Positions 40,942 through 49,957 of a stretch of 64,000 bases of DNA are shown piece by piece. The notes under the pieces were generated by a model. That model saw only the letters and a program-made list of their open reading frames with translations. It was not told the origin of the DNA and made no database searches. The stretch covers positions 1 through 64,000 of the forward strand of contig NZ_MWQE01000012.1 of NCBI RefSeq assembly GCF_002210285.1, in the 5' to 3' direction. The DNA comes from Fibrobacter sp. UWR2 (GTDB lineage Bacteria > Fibrobacterota > Fibrobacteria > Fibrobacterales > Fibrobacteraceae). Both the position numbers and the translations under genes were made by a program. Every line of letters starts with the position of its first letter. The first letter of the stretch is position 1.

Positions 40942-43257
40942 ATGATGAGAAGAGTTCTTGATGTTTTGGATGCATCGCTTTTGTTGCCGCTGATGACCCT
41001 GGTTTTCGTGTTTATTTTTGCGGCCCAGGTGAGCGCGGCTACCGAGAATGCCCGCATCAACCGCTACGTGATTGCGGTGAGCGCGAACTACGGCGGTGAG
41101 GGCCGACCCGTGCTCCGCTATGCCGAAAGCGACGCGAGGTCCTTTGCGAAAGTGCTTGGCGAAATGGGCGGTGTGCAGCCGGGTAACGTGATTCTGGTGA
41201 AGGAACCGGGCGTTGCCTCTCTCCAGAAGCAGCTCGATGGTCTTGACGGCAAGATTGCGAAGGGCAAGAATGCCGTAGACCGTAACGAAGTGCTTTTCTA
41301 CTACAGCGGCCATGCCGACGATAAGGGCCTCCGCCTGGGTAACGAAGTTTATGCCTGGAAGGAACTGCGCAAGCGCATCGACGCGATGAGTGCCGACGTG
41401 AAGATTGCGGTTATCGACGCCTGCGGCTCGGGTGCTATCACCCGCCTGAAGGGCGGTGTGGCGGTGCCCGCGTTCATGGTAGACCAGAGCAGCGACATGA
41501 AGGGCTATGCGTTCATTACCAGCAGCACGCAGGACGAATCCAGCCAGGAAAGCGACAAGCTGAAGGGCTCGTTCTTCACGCACTCGCTGGTGAGCGGGCT
41601 CCGCGGCGCCGGCGACCTGAGCGGTGACGGCAAGGTTACCCTTTCCGAAGCGTACCAGTTCGCATTCAATGAAACGCTGCAGAAGACCGAGAAGACGATG
41701 GGCGGCGCCCAGCATCCGAGCCGCGACATGAACCTCGCGGGTACGGGCGATGTGGTGATGACCGATCTGCGTAGCACAAGCGCTGGCCTCGAACTCGATG
41801 AGGATGTGGATGGCCGTCTGTTCATCCGCGATGCGAACGGTGAACTCGTTGCGGAACTCTACAAGAAGTCTGGCCGTGCGATGAGCCTCGGGTTCCCTGC
41901 CGGCAAGTACACGGTGCGCCTGGAACGCCCTGCGGAATTCAGCGAGGCGGTGGTGACACTCCAGAATAACCGCCGCGAGAAGCTTTCGCACAAGCAGTTT
42001 GCTGCCGTGAGCGCCGAGCAGACGACCCTCCGTGGCGAAATCGGCGGCGGCAGGGATTGCACTTCGGGCGATTCGATTGCATGCTCGCTCGATTCGCTGG
42101 ACCACAATGGTAAATACCGCGTGACATTCAATGCTGCAGATATCGATAAACAGCCGCGCAAGGGAATCCAGATTGGTTTCTTTGTTACGAAGACAGAAGA
42201 CTACATGCTCGGTACGCAGGTAAGCCTTTTCGCGAACGTCGCAGAAAAAGAGATGCATGGCTTGCAGGTGACGGATTTCTACAATGGCGTGAATGCACAT
42301 TTTGAAGGTGTGCAGCTCAGCGGCTTGGCCAACTATGCGGAATCTTTCGAAGGTGCACAGATTGGTTCGGTGGTGAACGTCGCTACTAAAAAGTCTTCTG
42401 GTGCGCAGATCTCTGGTACGTTGAACTTTGCCGCTGATTCCGTGGAAGGCGCTCAGGTTTCTCCGGTATTAAACTATGCGGGCCAGGCCGACGTGCAAGT
42501 GACCGGCGTCCTGAATATTGCAGGGGAATCCGATGTGCAGGTCTCTGGTGCGATGAATGTCGCGAAAAAGGCCGACGTGCAGGTGACCGGCGCGATGAAC
42601 ATTGCCGGCGAAACTGATGTGCAGGTTTCTGGTGCGATGAACATTGCGGGCAAGGCGAAAGGTACACAGATTTCTGTAATGAATATTGCCGGCCGTTCCG
42701 AAGGCCCCCAGATTGGCGTTGTCAATATTTGTGGCTACTGCGAATCTACTCCGATTGGCCTCTTGAATATTGTCGGTAACGGTGTGTGGAGCGTTACCAG
42801 TTCCTTCAACGAAATGGGCGCTCTTGGAATTTCGTTCCACATGGGTACGGCTTACCTTTATACTGCCCTCGAAGGCGCTCGCTTGATTGAAAAGGGCACG
42901 GATTTTGAACACTTCAGTGACGTGTATGAAAGCGGTGTCGGTCTTGGAACGCAGTTCGGCAAGTATGGCAGCCATTTTGAACTTGAATACATGTTCCTGA
43001 TTTTCCATGAACGCATGTTCAATAAACACGATTACGAAGACGGTTACCATCATCGACTGCGCCTGGGCTATACCAGCCGGCTCTTCACGGGCTTTGGCCT
43101 CTCGGTGGGCGGTACATTGAACGTGGCGACCCGCGGCTATGCCGACAAGATCTTGGTGAAGCCCTTGGCTGAATACCACGACGACTTCGGCAATGACAAG
43201 CACAAGGGCCGCTGGTGGCCTGGCTTCTACGCCGGCGTGACGGTAGGAAGGTTCTAG
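40942..43257 (+). CDS. Exported caspase-like (C14) protein with 14-residue surface repeats and C-terminal barrel
   Basis: The 771-residue protein has a signal peptide (residues 1-33), a caspase-like peptidase domain (about 38-275) with the catalytic dyad in FYYSGHADD (His124) and VIDACGSGA (Cys161), and an LSGDGKVTLSEAY segment usual in bacterial C14 proteins. From about residue 405 to 612 it carries a repeat, clearest as four near-perfect 14-residue units (DVQVSGAMNIAGET), related to the LA_2272-type surface repeat and probably a beta-solenoid. The last about 140 residues alternate like an outer-membrane barrel and end GVTVGRF. It is third in the sigma/anti-sigma operon. An active exported protease anchored in the outer membrane is inferred. 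Confidence 0.8.
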   Translation: MMRRVLDVLDASLLLPLMTLVFVFIFAAQVSAATENARINRYVIAVSANYGGEGRPVLRYAESDARSFAKVLGEMGGVQPGNVILVKEPGVASLQKQLDGLDGKIAKGKNAVDRNEVLFYYSGHADDKGLRLGNEVYAWKELRKRIDAMSADVKIAVIDACGSGAITRLKGGVAVPAFMVDQSSDMKGYAFITSSTQDESSQESDKLKGSFFTHSLVSGLRGAGDLSGDGKVTLSEAYQFAFNETLQKTEKTMGGAQHPSRDMNLAGTGDVVMTDLRSTSAGLELDEDVDGRLFIRDANGELVAELYKKSGRAMSLGFPAGKYTVRLERPAEFSEAVVTLQNNRREKLSHKQFAAVSAEQTTLRGEIGGGRDCTSGDSIACSLDSLDHNGKYRVTFNAADIDKQPRKGIQIGFFVTKTEDYMLGTQVSLFANVAEKEMHGLQVTDFYNGVNAHFEGVQLSGLANYAESFEGAQIGSVVNVATKKSSGAQISGTLNFAADSVEGAQVSPVLNYAGQADVQVTGVLNIAGESDVQVSGAMNVAKKADVQVTGAMNIAGETDVQVSGAMNIAGKAKGTQISVMNIAGRSEGPQIGVVNICGYCESTPIGLLNIVGNGVWSVTSSFNEMGALGISFHMGTAYLYTALEGARLIEKGTDFEHFSDVYESGVGLGTQFGKYGSHFELEYMFLIFHERMFNKHDYEDGYHHRLRLGYTSRLFTGFGLSVGGTLNVATRGYADKILVKPLAEYHDDFGNDKHKGRWWPGFYAGVTVGRF

Positions 43258-43264
43258 AAAGTTT

Positions 43265-43288
43265 AGGCCGCAAACGCGGCCTTTTTTG
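43265..43288 (+). terminator. Rho-independent terminator after the caspase gene
   Basis: AGGCCGC (43265-43271) and GCGGCCT (43276-43282) form a hairpin with a run of six T. It closes the sigma, anti-sigma, caspase operon. Confidence 0.88.
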
Positions 43289-43305
43289 TATTTATTCAAA
43301 AATAA

Positions 43306-43336
43306 GGTGACACTTTTACCACCGCAAGGTGTTACA
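43306..43336 (+). promoter_or_regulatory. ECF-type promoter motif 3 (upstream of TonB-dependent receptor)
   Basis: GGTGACACTTTT, 10 bp, GGTGTTACA in the same 22-bp register. It lies just after a terminator, as expected for a new transcription unit. Confidence 0.7.
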
Positions 43337-43385
43337 TGGGCAAATAGGGATTCCTATTTGCTATTTTTTTCGGAATACGAGAAGT

Positions 43386-45917
43386 TTGTTGAAGATATAT
43401 ACTGGCATTGTTTTTTTATTGGCGGCGGGGGCTGCCTTGGCGCAGGGGCCGGCGGCCGGTTCCGAGGGCGTTGCTGCGGATTCTGCGCAGGTCCAGGGAA
43501 TCACCTTCAATGGTGTGGTGCAAGATGCCTCCTTTGCTGCAGGCGAAAAGCTGAACGTTGAAATCCTTGAATCAGGCGAGGCGCTACAGACAACTGTCGG
43601 GGCGCCTTTCAGCGTCGTTCTCCCGGAAGACACGCTCTGGAATGTTTGCGTGACCAATTCCGACACGGCGGGTGCCGAGAAAGAAAGGTGTTATGAACTT
43701 GTCTACACCGGCACCGAGCGCTCCTTCTCGCAGGTGCTGGGCGATGCTTTTGCAGAGCCGGACAGTTCTAATAAGGGAGAAGGGGAAAGTATTCCCCTCG
43801 CTTCTGCCGCTGACTCGGCATCCGCTACCCCTTCGAGCGGGGATACCCCGCAACGCCCCGATTCTTCGGGCACCAATACCGCTCCTGAAAAAGACGTCGA
43901 TGTCGATGCGCTCCTCGCCGGCGGCAACAACGAGAAGGTGACCGAACTCAAGAAGGTCGTGGTGCAGTTGCGCAAGCGCCCCAAGCGCAAGCCGGGCGAA
44001 TCGGTAGTCTCCGCCAAATCCATCAAGCGCATGCCGGGCCTTGCCGAAGCCGACGTCATCAAGAGCATACAGGCGCTGCCGGGCGTGGTGGCGAGTTCCG
44101 ATTTCAGTTCCAAGATCTACGTGCGCGGCGGCGCCGCTGACCAGAACCTGTTCCTGTTCGATAACGCGGTCGTCTACTCCCCGGTGCATTTCTTCGGACT
44201 GTTCAGTACCTTCCTCGTGGAAGGTATCGACGATGTGCAGTTCTACAAGAGCGGTTTCCCGGCGCAGTACGGCAACCGTTTGAGTTCCGTGCTCAAGATG
44301 GATGGTCGCGCGGGTGGCCAGGATACCGTTGAGGAATGGTTCAGCAAGTCGAGCGTCAAGATAAGTACGTTTGCCGCGCAGCTCCATACCGAAGGCCACA
44401 AGGGAGGTGCCCGCTGGGTTTTTGCCGGCCGTACTACCTACATCGGTTACATGCTCGATTTGTTCAATGCCATAGGGCTCCTGGATCTCGCGCTCGACTA
44501 CGAGTTTACCGACCTGCAGGGCACCTTCATGTACAACTTTACCGAGGATACGCGCTTCAAGTTCAGTTTCTACGTGGGCAAGGACCGCCTGAGTTTTGAC
44601 CCGCTCTACATGGACTGGGGTAACGTCGCGATTCCCGTGAACATTACGCACCGCATCAACGGCGACTGGGATTACAATGCGACGCTTGCATACAGCAAGT
44701 TCTACCAGACTATGGAAGTTGGCGACTTGATGTCCATCGAGATGTTCCTCTACACCTTTGCGGGCAAGCAGTGGGTGAACTACCGCGGTATCGACAATCA
44801 TACCTTCACTGCGGGCTACGAACTGGAATACGACTACGAACGCTACCAGGAACAGATGTCATCCATGAAGATTGCCGATATCCAGAAGGCATTCCACCAC
44901 GTGGCCTACGTGCAGGATGCCTGGAAGGCGACTCCCGATCTGTTGCTGCAATACGGCATGCGCTTCAATTACCAGACGGCGGCAGAACACTTTGGCGTGG
45001 AACCGCGCGCATCGTTGACACTGAATATTGACGATACAAAGTCCGTGGAAATTTATGGTGGCTACTACCTGCAGTACCTGAACTCGATTGTCTATACTGA
45101 TCAGGAAACGCTCAACGAATTCTACTATCCGGCGACCACGACCACCAAGGGCAGGCATATCAAGCCGGCTTCTTCGTGGCTCCTTGCCGCGGAATATAGC
45201 CACCGTGAACTGTTCGAAGGTTACGATGCGACCGTGGGTGTCTATTACAAGACGCAGAATAACCTGAACACGTTCCAGGCGGTTCTCGACAGTAACGAAG
45301 AAACGGCTTCCAAGGACTTTGTCGTGGCCGATGGTTTCGGCACGGCCGAGGGCTATTCCTTCGGTTACGAGCTTTCGCTGCGCAAGAATAAGGGTTGGTG
45401 GTTCGGAGGAATCAACTGGAGCCAGGGCATAAGTGTACTCAAGACGAATGACGGTACCAAGCCGTATTTCCCGAGCTGGCACCAGCCATATGCATTGAAA
45501 CTGGACCTGGGAATCAACTGGAAGGGCGACGAGGATGCCCTCTGGAAGCATGAGGTCAAGGGCCGCTACGTGCGTTCTTCGCTTGCGCTCAAGTATTCCG
45601 CCGGTATGCCTATCAGTGAATACAAGGGGTACTACTACCCGCAGGAACTGGGTGACCAGGAATACACGGACAAGATAACGGTTGTGCCGGGCAGCCGCAA
45701 TGCGGGCCGCCAGACGGACTACTTCCGCATAGACGTGAAGGCTCTCGATATCGGGCGCGAAGGCAAGTGGAACTTTAGCTGGACCATCATCAACCTGACC
45801 GACCACGAAAACATGTTCTATACCTTCTACGATACGAGCAAGAACCCGCCAGAGAAGACTTCTATTTCGCAGTTCCCCTATTTGCCGATTATGCTGAACT
45901 ATGAATACTATTTCTAG
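43386..45917 (+). CDS. TonB-dependent outer-membrane receptor
   Basis: The about 843-residue protein has a signal peptide (LKIYTGIVFLLAAGAALAQ), an N-terminal beta-sandwich, a plug domain (about residues 195-310; PGLAEADVIKSIQALPGVVASSDFSSKIYVRGG) and a 22-strand-type barrel ending LNYEYYF. Such receptors import large or scarce ligands using TonB energy. The frame is open from 43329, but that GTG lies inside the promoter motif; TTG 43386 (or 43389), after GAGAAG and directly before the signal peptide, is the likely start. It overlaps the next gene by 17 bp. The DUF4249-like partner and dedicated TonB genes nearby suggest a self-contained uptake system; the ligand is unknown. Confidence 0.85.
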   Translation: MLKIYTGIVFLLAAGAALAQGPAAGSEGVAADSAQVQGITFNGVVQDASFAAGEKLNVEILESGEALQTTVGAPFSVVLPEDTLWNVCVTNSDTAGAEKERCYELVYTGTERSFSQVLGDAFAEPDSSNKGEGESIPLASAADSASATPSSGDTPQRPDSSGTNTAPEKDVDVDALLAGGNNEKVTELKKVVVQLRKRPKRKPGESVVSAKSIKRMPGLAEADVIKSIQALPGVVASSDFSSKIYVRGGAADQNLFLFDNAVVYSPVHFFGLFSTFLVEGIDDVQFYKSGFPAQYGNRLSSVLKMDGRAGGQDTVEEWFSKSSVKISTFAAQLHTEGHKGGARWVFAGRTTYIGYMLDLFNAIGLLDLALDYEFTDLQGTFMYNFTEDTRFKFSFYVGKDRLSFDPLYMDWGNVAIPVNITHRINGDWDYNATLAYSKFYQTMEVGDLMSIEMFLYTFAGKQWVNYRGIDNHTFTAGYELEYDYERYQEQMSSMKIADIQKAFHHVAYVQDAWKATPDLLLQYGMRFNYQTAAEHFGVEPRASLTLNIDDTKSVEIYGGYYLQYLNSIVYTDQETLNEFYYPATTTTKGRHIKPASSWLLAAEYSHRELFEGYDATVGVYYKTQNNLNTFQAVLDSNEETASKDFVVADGFGTAEGYSFGYELSLRKNKGWWFGGINWSQGISVLKTNDGTKPYFPSWHQPYALKLDLGINWKGDEDALWKHEVKGRYVRSSLALKYSAGMPISEYKGYYYPQELGDQEYTDKITVVPGSRNAGRQTDYFRIDVKALDIGREGKWNFSWTIINLTDHENMFYTFYDTSKNPPEKTSISQFPYLPIMLNYEYYF

Positions 45918-47535
45918 ACTCCTCTGTGCATTTGCGCTCGTGCTTGTTGCCTGTGATTTCCACGGCCCGTGGGAGTACTATCCCGACGAACGCGACGTGT
46001 ATACGGGCATCTACACCTACGGCTATATCCTCGACGGGGGCGAATCCAGGATCTGCTTCTCGAAGGTCTATGAACTCGACGAAACTTCTGCTGAAGGATT
46101 CGCGTTCTACGACAGTGCATACGTGACGGTGACGGGAAGGTTCAATAGCACTATCGACAGTACGACAATCAAGCTTGAGCCGATTGTAGACAATCCGAAC
46201 TGTTTTGCAAAAGACGACATGCATTATTACGGGCTTTCCGGCGAAACCTACACGATGGAAGCCTTCTTCAAGTGGGACAGCGCTGGTCATACGGCGAAAT
46301 CTACTTACAGGGCGCAGGCGACTGTGCCCGCTCCGGTGAAGGTAAAAGGGCTCAGCGTGCCCCAGCAGGACGGAAGCTTTGAGTGGGTCGAAAGCGACGG
46401 AAGCGATACCGTGCACATCAAGTTCCTGGAATTCCCGCTGGACATGGAGACCGTGAAATGCGCGCTGGATTATGACAAGTCCATCAAGGGCGTGATATCT
46501 ATTCTACAATACGGTATGGAAAACGAGGAATCGATGAACACGACCATCAATAAGATGATAAGTGGCCTCGTGGAGCCGGATTCAGAGGGCTATACGGGTA
46601 TGGCCATGCACGATCCGTTGGAATACGAGCAGAATCTTGGATACACGACGAAGCAGAGCATCGGCGGTATCCAGGCGCTTGATACATTGTTCTTGCCGAA
46701 TATGATGATGCCGCTCGGGCCGGTGACAGTCGTGTTCTACACGACGGACGAACACTACATCGACTACGAGCAGAAAGTAAAGGGCTCTGTTTCTGATTCG
46801 CGTGTTGTTCCGGAATCGAATATCGAAAACGGCATGGGCGTTTTTAGTGGAATGGCGAAATCGACGTTCTCCTTCTATGTCGAAGGCGAGAATGGCGTGC
46901 CGATGGATCACATTGCCGCTGCCAACTGCGACGTGACATCTGAGGGCAAGAACAAGAGCTGGGCTTCGCGCGGCTGCAGACTCTACCAGGACGTGTACTG
47001 CTCGGGCATGCCGGTAGAGGATTATGAGAAGTACAGCCTGCTTGAAGCCAATGCGATTGCCTACGAATACTATGCGAATGTTGATGAAAACATTGAACGG
47101 ATTCGATTTTCCAAGACCTGCTATGCCTCGGGCGTGAAGGCGGCGATGATGCTGGATACTACCAAGTGGTCCCTGTTCCTGCCCGATACCATCAGTGACG
47201 AGGACAAGTCTAATGCCTATGGCGACGGACTCAAGCGTTACTGCGTGGCGAGCGGTTTTGAAAGCAACCATATTGCCGACTGTTCCGAACTTAAGAAGGA
47301 ATGCCTTGAAGATGCCGAGAAGAACGGCTGCAAGGAATACCTTTGGAACTGGTGCGCTGACCGTGGCTGGAATATGAGTTCGTCGAAGTGCCGCAGCGCA
47401 CTGGTGAGCCGCTACTACCTCGAGAAGCAGACGTCAAGTATCCTGGAACGCAAGGTCAAGGAAATTTGCGACCCGAAGGACCCGTTAAGGCCCCTAATCT
47501 GCGAAACGTTGCCCCAAAAGGGAAAGAATAAATAA
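45901..47535 (+). CDS. DUF4249-like lipoprotein partner of the TonB-dependent receptor
   Basis: The 544-residue lipoprotein (lipobox LVLVAC, Cys18) begins after the lipid site with a beta-rich domain (YTGIYTYGYILDGGESRICFSKVYEL, SAYVTVTG) that resembles DUF4249, a family in Bacteroidota encoded next to TonB-dependent receptors. The C-terminal third (about residues 360-530) has eight or more Cys and no recognisable family. Its start lies inside the end of the receptor gene (17-bp overlap), so the two are translated together. It is probably the surface or periplasmic partner that helps capture ligand. Confidence 0.65.
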   Translation: MNTISRLLCAFALVLVACDFHGPWEYYPDERDVYTGIYTYGYILDGGESRICFSKVYELDETSAEGFAFYDSAYVTVTGRFNSTIDSTTIKLEPIVDNPNCFAKDDMHYYGLSGETYTMEAFFKWDSAGHTAKSTYRAQATVPAPVKVKGLSVPQQDGSFEWVESDGSDTVHIKFLEFPLDMETVKCALDYDKSIKGVISILQYGMENEESMNTTINKMISGLVEPDSEGYTGMAMHDPLEYEQNLGYTTKQSIGGIQALDTLFLPNMMMPLGPVTVVFYTTDEHYIDYEQKVKGSVSDSRVVPESNIENGMGVFSGMAKSTFSFYVEGENGVPMDHIAAANCDVTSEGKNKSWASRGCRLYQDVYCSGMPVEDYEKYSLLEANAIAYEYYANVDENIERIRFSKTCYASGVKAAMMLDTTKWSLFLPDTISDEDKSNAYGDGLKRYCVASGFESNHIADCSELKKECLEDAEKNGCKEYLWNWCADRGWNMSSSKCRSALVSRYYLEKQTSSILERKVKEICDPKDPLRPLICETLPQKGKNK

Positions 47536-47540
47536 AATGG

Positions 47541-47571
47541 GGTGACAGTTTTTGCGGGTTCGGGTGTTTTA
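47541..47571 (+). promoter_or_regulatory. ECF-type promoter motif 4 (upstream of TonB2-type operon)
   Basis: GGTGACAGTTTT, 10 bp, GGTGTTTTA in the same 22-bp register; the weakest match of the four, with G for C in the first element. It begins 5 bp after the previous stop codon and 69 bp before the ATG at 47610. Confidence 0.6.
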
Positions 47572-47609
47572 ATAATGTAATTTTTGAACAAAACCTATTG
47601 CGGAAAGTT

Positions 47610-48446
47610 ATGAAAAGATTTAATTTGTTGCCTTTTGCGCTTCTGGTGCTTATGATGTCGGGGTGGGCGTTTGCCGACCGGGATTCCGAGATTCGCGACC
47701 TCAAGCTCGAAAAGGAAAAACTGAATTCCGAAATCCAGAAACTGAATCGCCAGATATCGTCGACCGATTCGATGCTCAAGGCGGATGATTCCCGTTACAG
47801 GACTCTCCAGCAGCGCTATAAGGCCGATACGGACCGCCGCCGCGCCGAAATAGACAGCCTGAATGCGAAAATCAAGGCGGTGGCGGGCGACCTGCAGGCG
47901 GAACGCAGCAAGCAGGCGCGTGCGAAGAACCGTTCCGACAATGTGGAATCGAAGCGCAAGGCCCTGCGTGCGGCGCTTGCCGGCATCAGCAAGAGGCTCG
48001 AGGTGCAGGTGGAACAGACTCTCCCCTGGGAACGCGAAAGCAGGCTCGATCGCGTAAAGTCGCTCACTCGCGATATCGAGAGCGGCAACGCCAGTGAGGA
48101 GGAGGCCTTTTCTCGCCTCAAGTCGCTGATTGCCGAAGAGACAAAGTTCGGTGACGAGGTGGCGATAATCAATAGCCCGTTTACCCGCAAGAACGGCGAA
48201 CTCATCAATGCGTCGATTCTGCGTATCGGAAACCAGTGGATGGTGTATAGCGACGAGAACGGTACCGTATTCGGTTCGCTTGTACGCAAGATGGATGGTG
48301 ACAAGGTTGCCTACGAATGGAACGAGGAGTTGAACCTGGAAGAACGTGCTGCGGTGAAGCTTGCGCTCGAGGTGAAGCAGGCGAAGAAACCGCCCCAGAT
48401 TGTGAAGTTGCCCGTAAGCCTCTCTATCGTGGGAGGTGAAAAATGA
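47610..48446 (+). CDS. DUF3450-like periplasmic coiled-coil protein of a TonB2-type system
   Basis: The 278-residue protein has a signal peptide (PFALLVLMMSGWAFA) and a long coiled coil (residues 25-150; EIRDLKLEKEKLNSEIQKLNRQI, RRAEIDSLNAKIKAV) followed by a compact C-terminal domain (LRIGNQWMVYSDENGTVFGSL). This plan, and its place directly before a TtpC-like gene, fits the DUF3450 proteins at the head of Vibrio/Shewanella TonB2 clusters. ATG 47610 follows GGAAAG; the TTG at 47598 is not needed. It overlaps the next gene by ATGA. Its role in energy coupling is not established even in the known systems. Confidence 0.7.
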   Translation: MKRFNLLPFALLVLMMSGWAFADRDSEIRDLKLEKEKLNSEIQKLNRQISSTDSMLKADDSRYRTLQQRYKADTDRRRAEIDSLNAKIKAVAGDLQAERSKQARAKNRSDNVESKRKALRAALAGISKRLEVQVEQTLPWERESRLDRVKSLTRDIESGNASEEEAFSRLKSLIAEETKFGDEVAIINSPFTRKNGELINASILRIGNQWMVYSDENGTVFGSLVRKMDGDKVAYEWNEELNLEERAAVKLALEVKQAKKPPQIVKLPVSLSIVGGEK

Positions 48447-49957
48447 AAAAGATAATCGCAGTCCTCCTGTGTGCCACATCCGCATTTGCATGGCCGTGGT
48501 CCTCCGGCGAGAAGAAGTCTACTGCCGAAGACCAGGCCCGCATCAAGGATTCCCTGCAGATGGAAGAAGTCCGCACCTTGCAGCGCGAAGTGGAAACGCT
48601 TACCCGCATACGCCTGCAGAAGGCTGACTCGCTCGAAAAGCTTGAAGCGGAACATTGGCGCAAGCGCTATGCTGAGTCGCAGTTGACCGAAGAACACCAG
48701 GCTACATCCCGTGAACTTGACGGTCGCTATTCCAAGCTCTCGACAGACCTTGGTCGTGTGAGCGAAGAGGTCATGGCGAGCAGGAACATGACGGGCGATG
48801 CCGAAGAGAAGGCTCAGTCCGAAGAGAGCTCTTACGATGCGCTCAATACGCAGGTGAAGCTTTCGATCGACAAGACTCTTGGCGACGTGATGGGTGATTA
48901 CCCGGTGGGCATGAATGGCCGCCTGCTGAGGCTCCGTCAGGCATCTGACGAGGCCGACAAGAAGGTGCCGAATACGGTCGGTGCGGTACAAGGGTTTATG
49001 GACGACCTGCTGCTCCGTCACGAATTGACCTATACGCAATCCTACGGCAGGGAAGTTTCGCAGGTAGGGAACCGCCCCGATGTGAACGTGAATCGCTTGC
49101 GCCTGGGAACGGTATTCCTGGGTGAGGTCGCGCAGGATAACGGCGAGGTGCAGGCACTGCTGCGCTCCGGCGCACTGCAGGGCAAGATTTTCGAATGGAA
49201 TGCGACGCTCCCGCCCGAGATGGCAGGGAACATCAAGCAGGCTGTAATGCAGGCCGATTCCGCAATAGTCGCGATTCCGCTGGATGTATTGCAGAACAAG
49301 GCCGTCAAGAACGCCATTACCGACACGAAGGAACTCACCTGGACCGAGGAATTCCAGGCCTTCTTCAAGAAGGGCGGCATCGTGATGTACCCGCTTGCGC
49401 TGGTGGCGATTCTTGCGCTGCTGCTTTGCCTGGAACGATTCCTGGTACTTAGCTACCGCGGGCACCTGAGCCGCCGCTTTATCAGGAAACTGAACGCGCT
49501 GGTGAAGGATACGCGTTATGAGGATGCAGCCAGTCTCTGCCTCAAGAAGGAAACGAGCCTCTCGATGGTGCTTTTTGCGGTGCTGAACCGCGCCCGCGAA
49601 ACGCGCGAAGATGCGGAACGCTCTCTGCAGGAAGCCCTGCTCCGTGAACAGCCTAAACTTGACCGTCGTATGGGTCTCCTTGCTGCAATGGGTACAATCG
49701 CGCCGCTGCTCGGCCTGCTCGGTACGGTGACGGGTATCATTACGCTCTTTACCGTTATTACCGAGGTGGGCACGAATGATGCTCGCGTGCTGGCAGGCGG
49801 TATTTCCGAAGCGCTCGTGACGACGGAAACGGGCCTCGTGATCGCTATCCCCGTGATGATCTTGCACGGCCTCCTGAGCGAGAAGATCGAGAAGGTCACT
49901 AGCGAAATGTACGTGCAGAGCACCGCGCTGTTGAACAGGATATTTGGGAAAAAGTGA
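48443..49957 (+). CDS. TtpC-like MotA/TolQ/ExbB proton-channel protein with long periplasmic N-terminus
   Basis: The 504-residue protein has a signal peptide, about 280 residues of largely helical periplasmic sequence, and a C-terminal TolQ/ExbB core (from about residue 310) with three membrane helices: VMYPLALVAILALLLCLERFL, LAAMGTIAPLLGLLGTVTGIITLF and GGISEALVTTETGLVIAIPVMILHGLL. This extended architecture is that of TtpC, the extra channel-like protein needed by Vibrio TonB2 systems. It is coupled to both neighbours by 4-bp overlaps. Together with ExbB it would use the proton gradient to drive the TonB encoded downstream. Confidence 0.8.
   Translation: MKKIIAVLLCATSAFAWPWSSGEKKSTAEDQARIKDSLQMEEVRTLQREVETLTRIRLQKADSLEKLEAEHWRKRYAESQLTEEHQATSRELDGRYSKLSTDLGRVSEEVMASRNMTGDAEEKAQSEESSYDALNTQVKLSIDKTLGDVMGDYPVGMNGRLLRLRQASDEADKKVPNTVGAVQGFMDDLLLRHELTYTQSYGREVSQVGNRPDVNVNRLRLGTVFLGEVAQDNGEVQALLRSGALQGKIFEWNATLPPEMAGNIKQAVMQADSAIVAIPLDVLQNKAVKNAITDTKELTWTEEFQAFFKKGGIVMYPLALVAILALLLCLERFLVLSYRGHLSRRFIRKLNALVKDTRYEDAASLCLKKETSLSMVLFAVLNRARETREDAERSLQEALLREQPKLDRRMGLLAAMGTIAPLLGLLGTVTGIITLFTVITEVGTNDARVLAGGISEALVTTETGLVIAIPVMILHGLLSEKIEKVTSEMYVQSTALLNRIFGKK

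Noticed and set aside
43329-43385. GTG 43329 as start of the TonB-dependent receptor
   Set aside because: This GTG lies within the candidate -10 element, and the signal peptide begins at TTG 43386; the stretch between is leader.
48311-49867. 518-codon open frame on the minus strand
   Set aside because: Antisense of the TtpC-like gene, whose product has clear ExbB-type helices.
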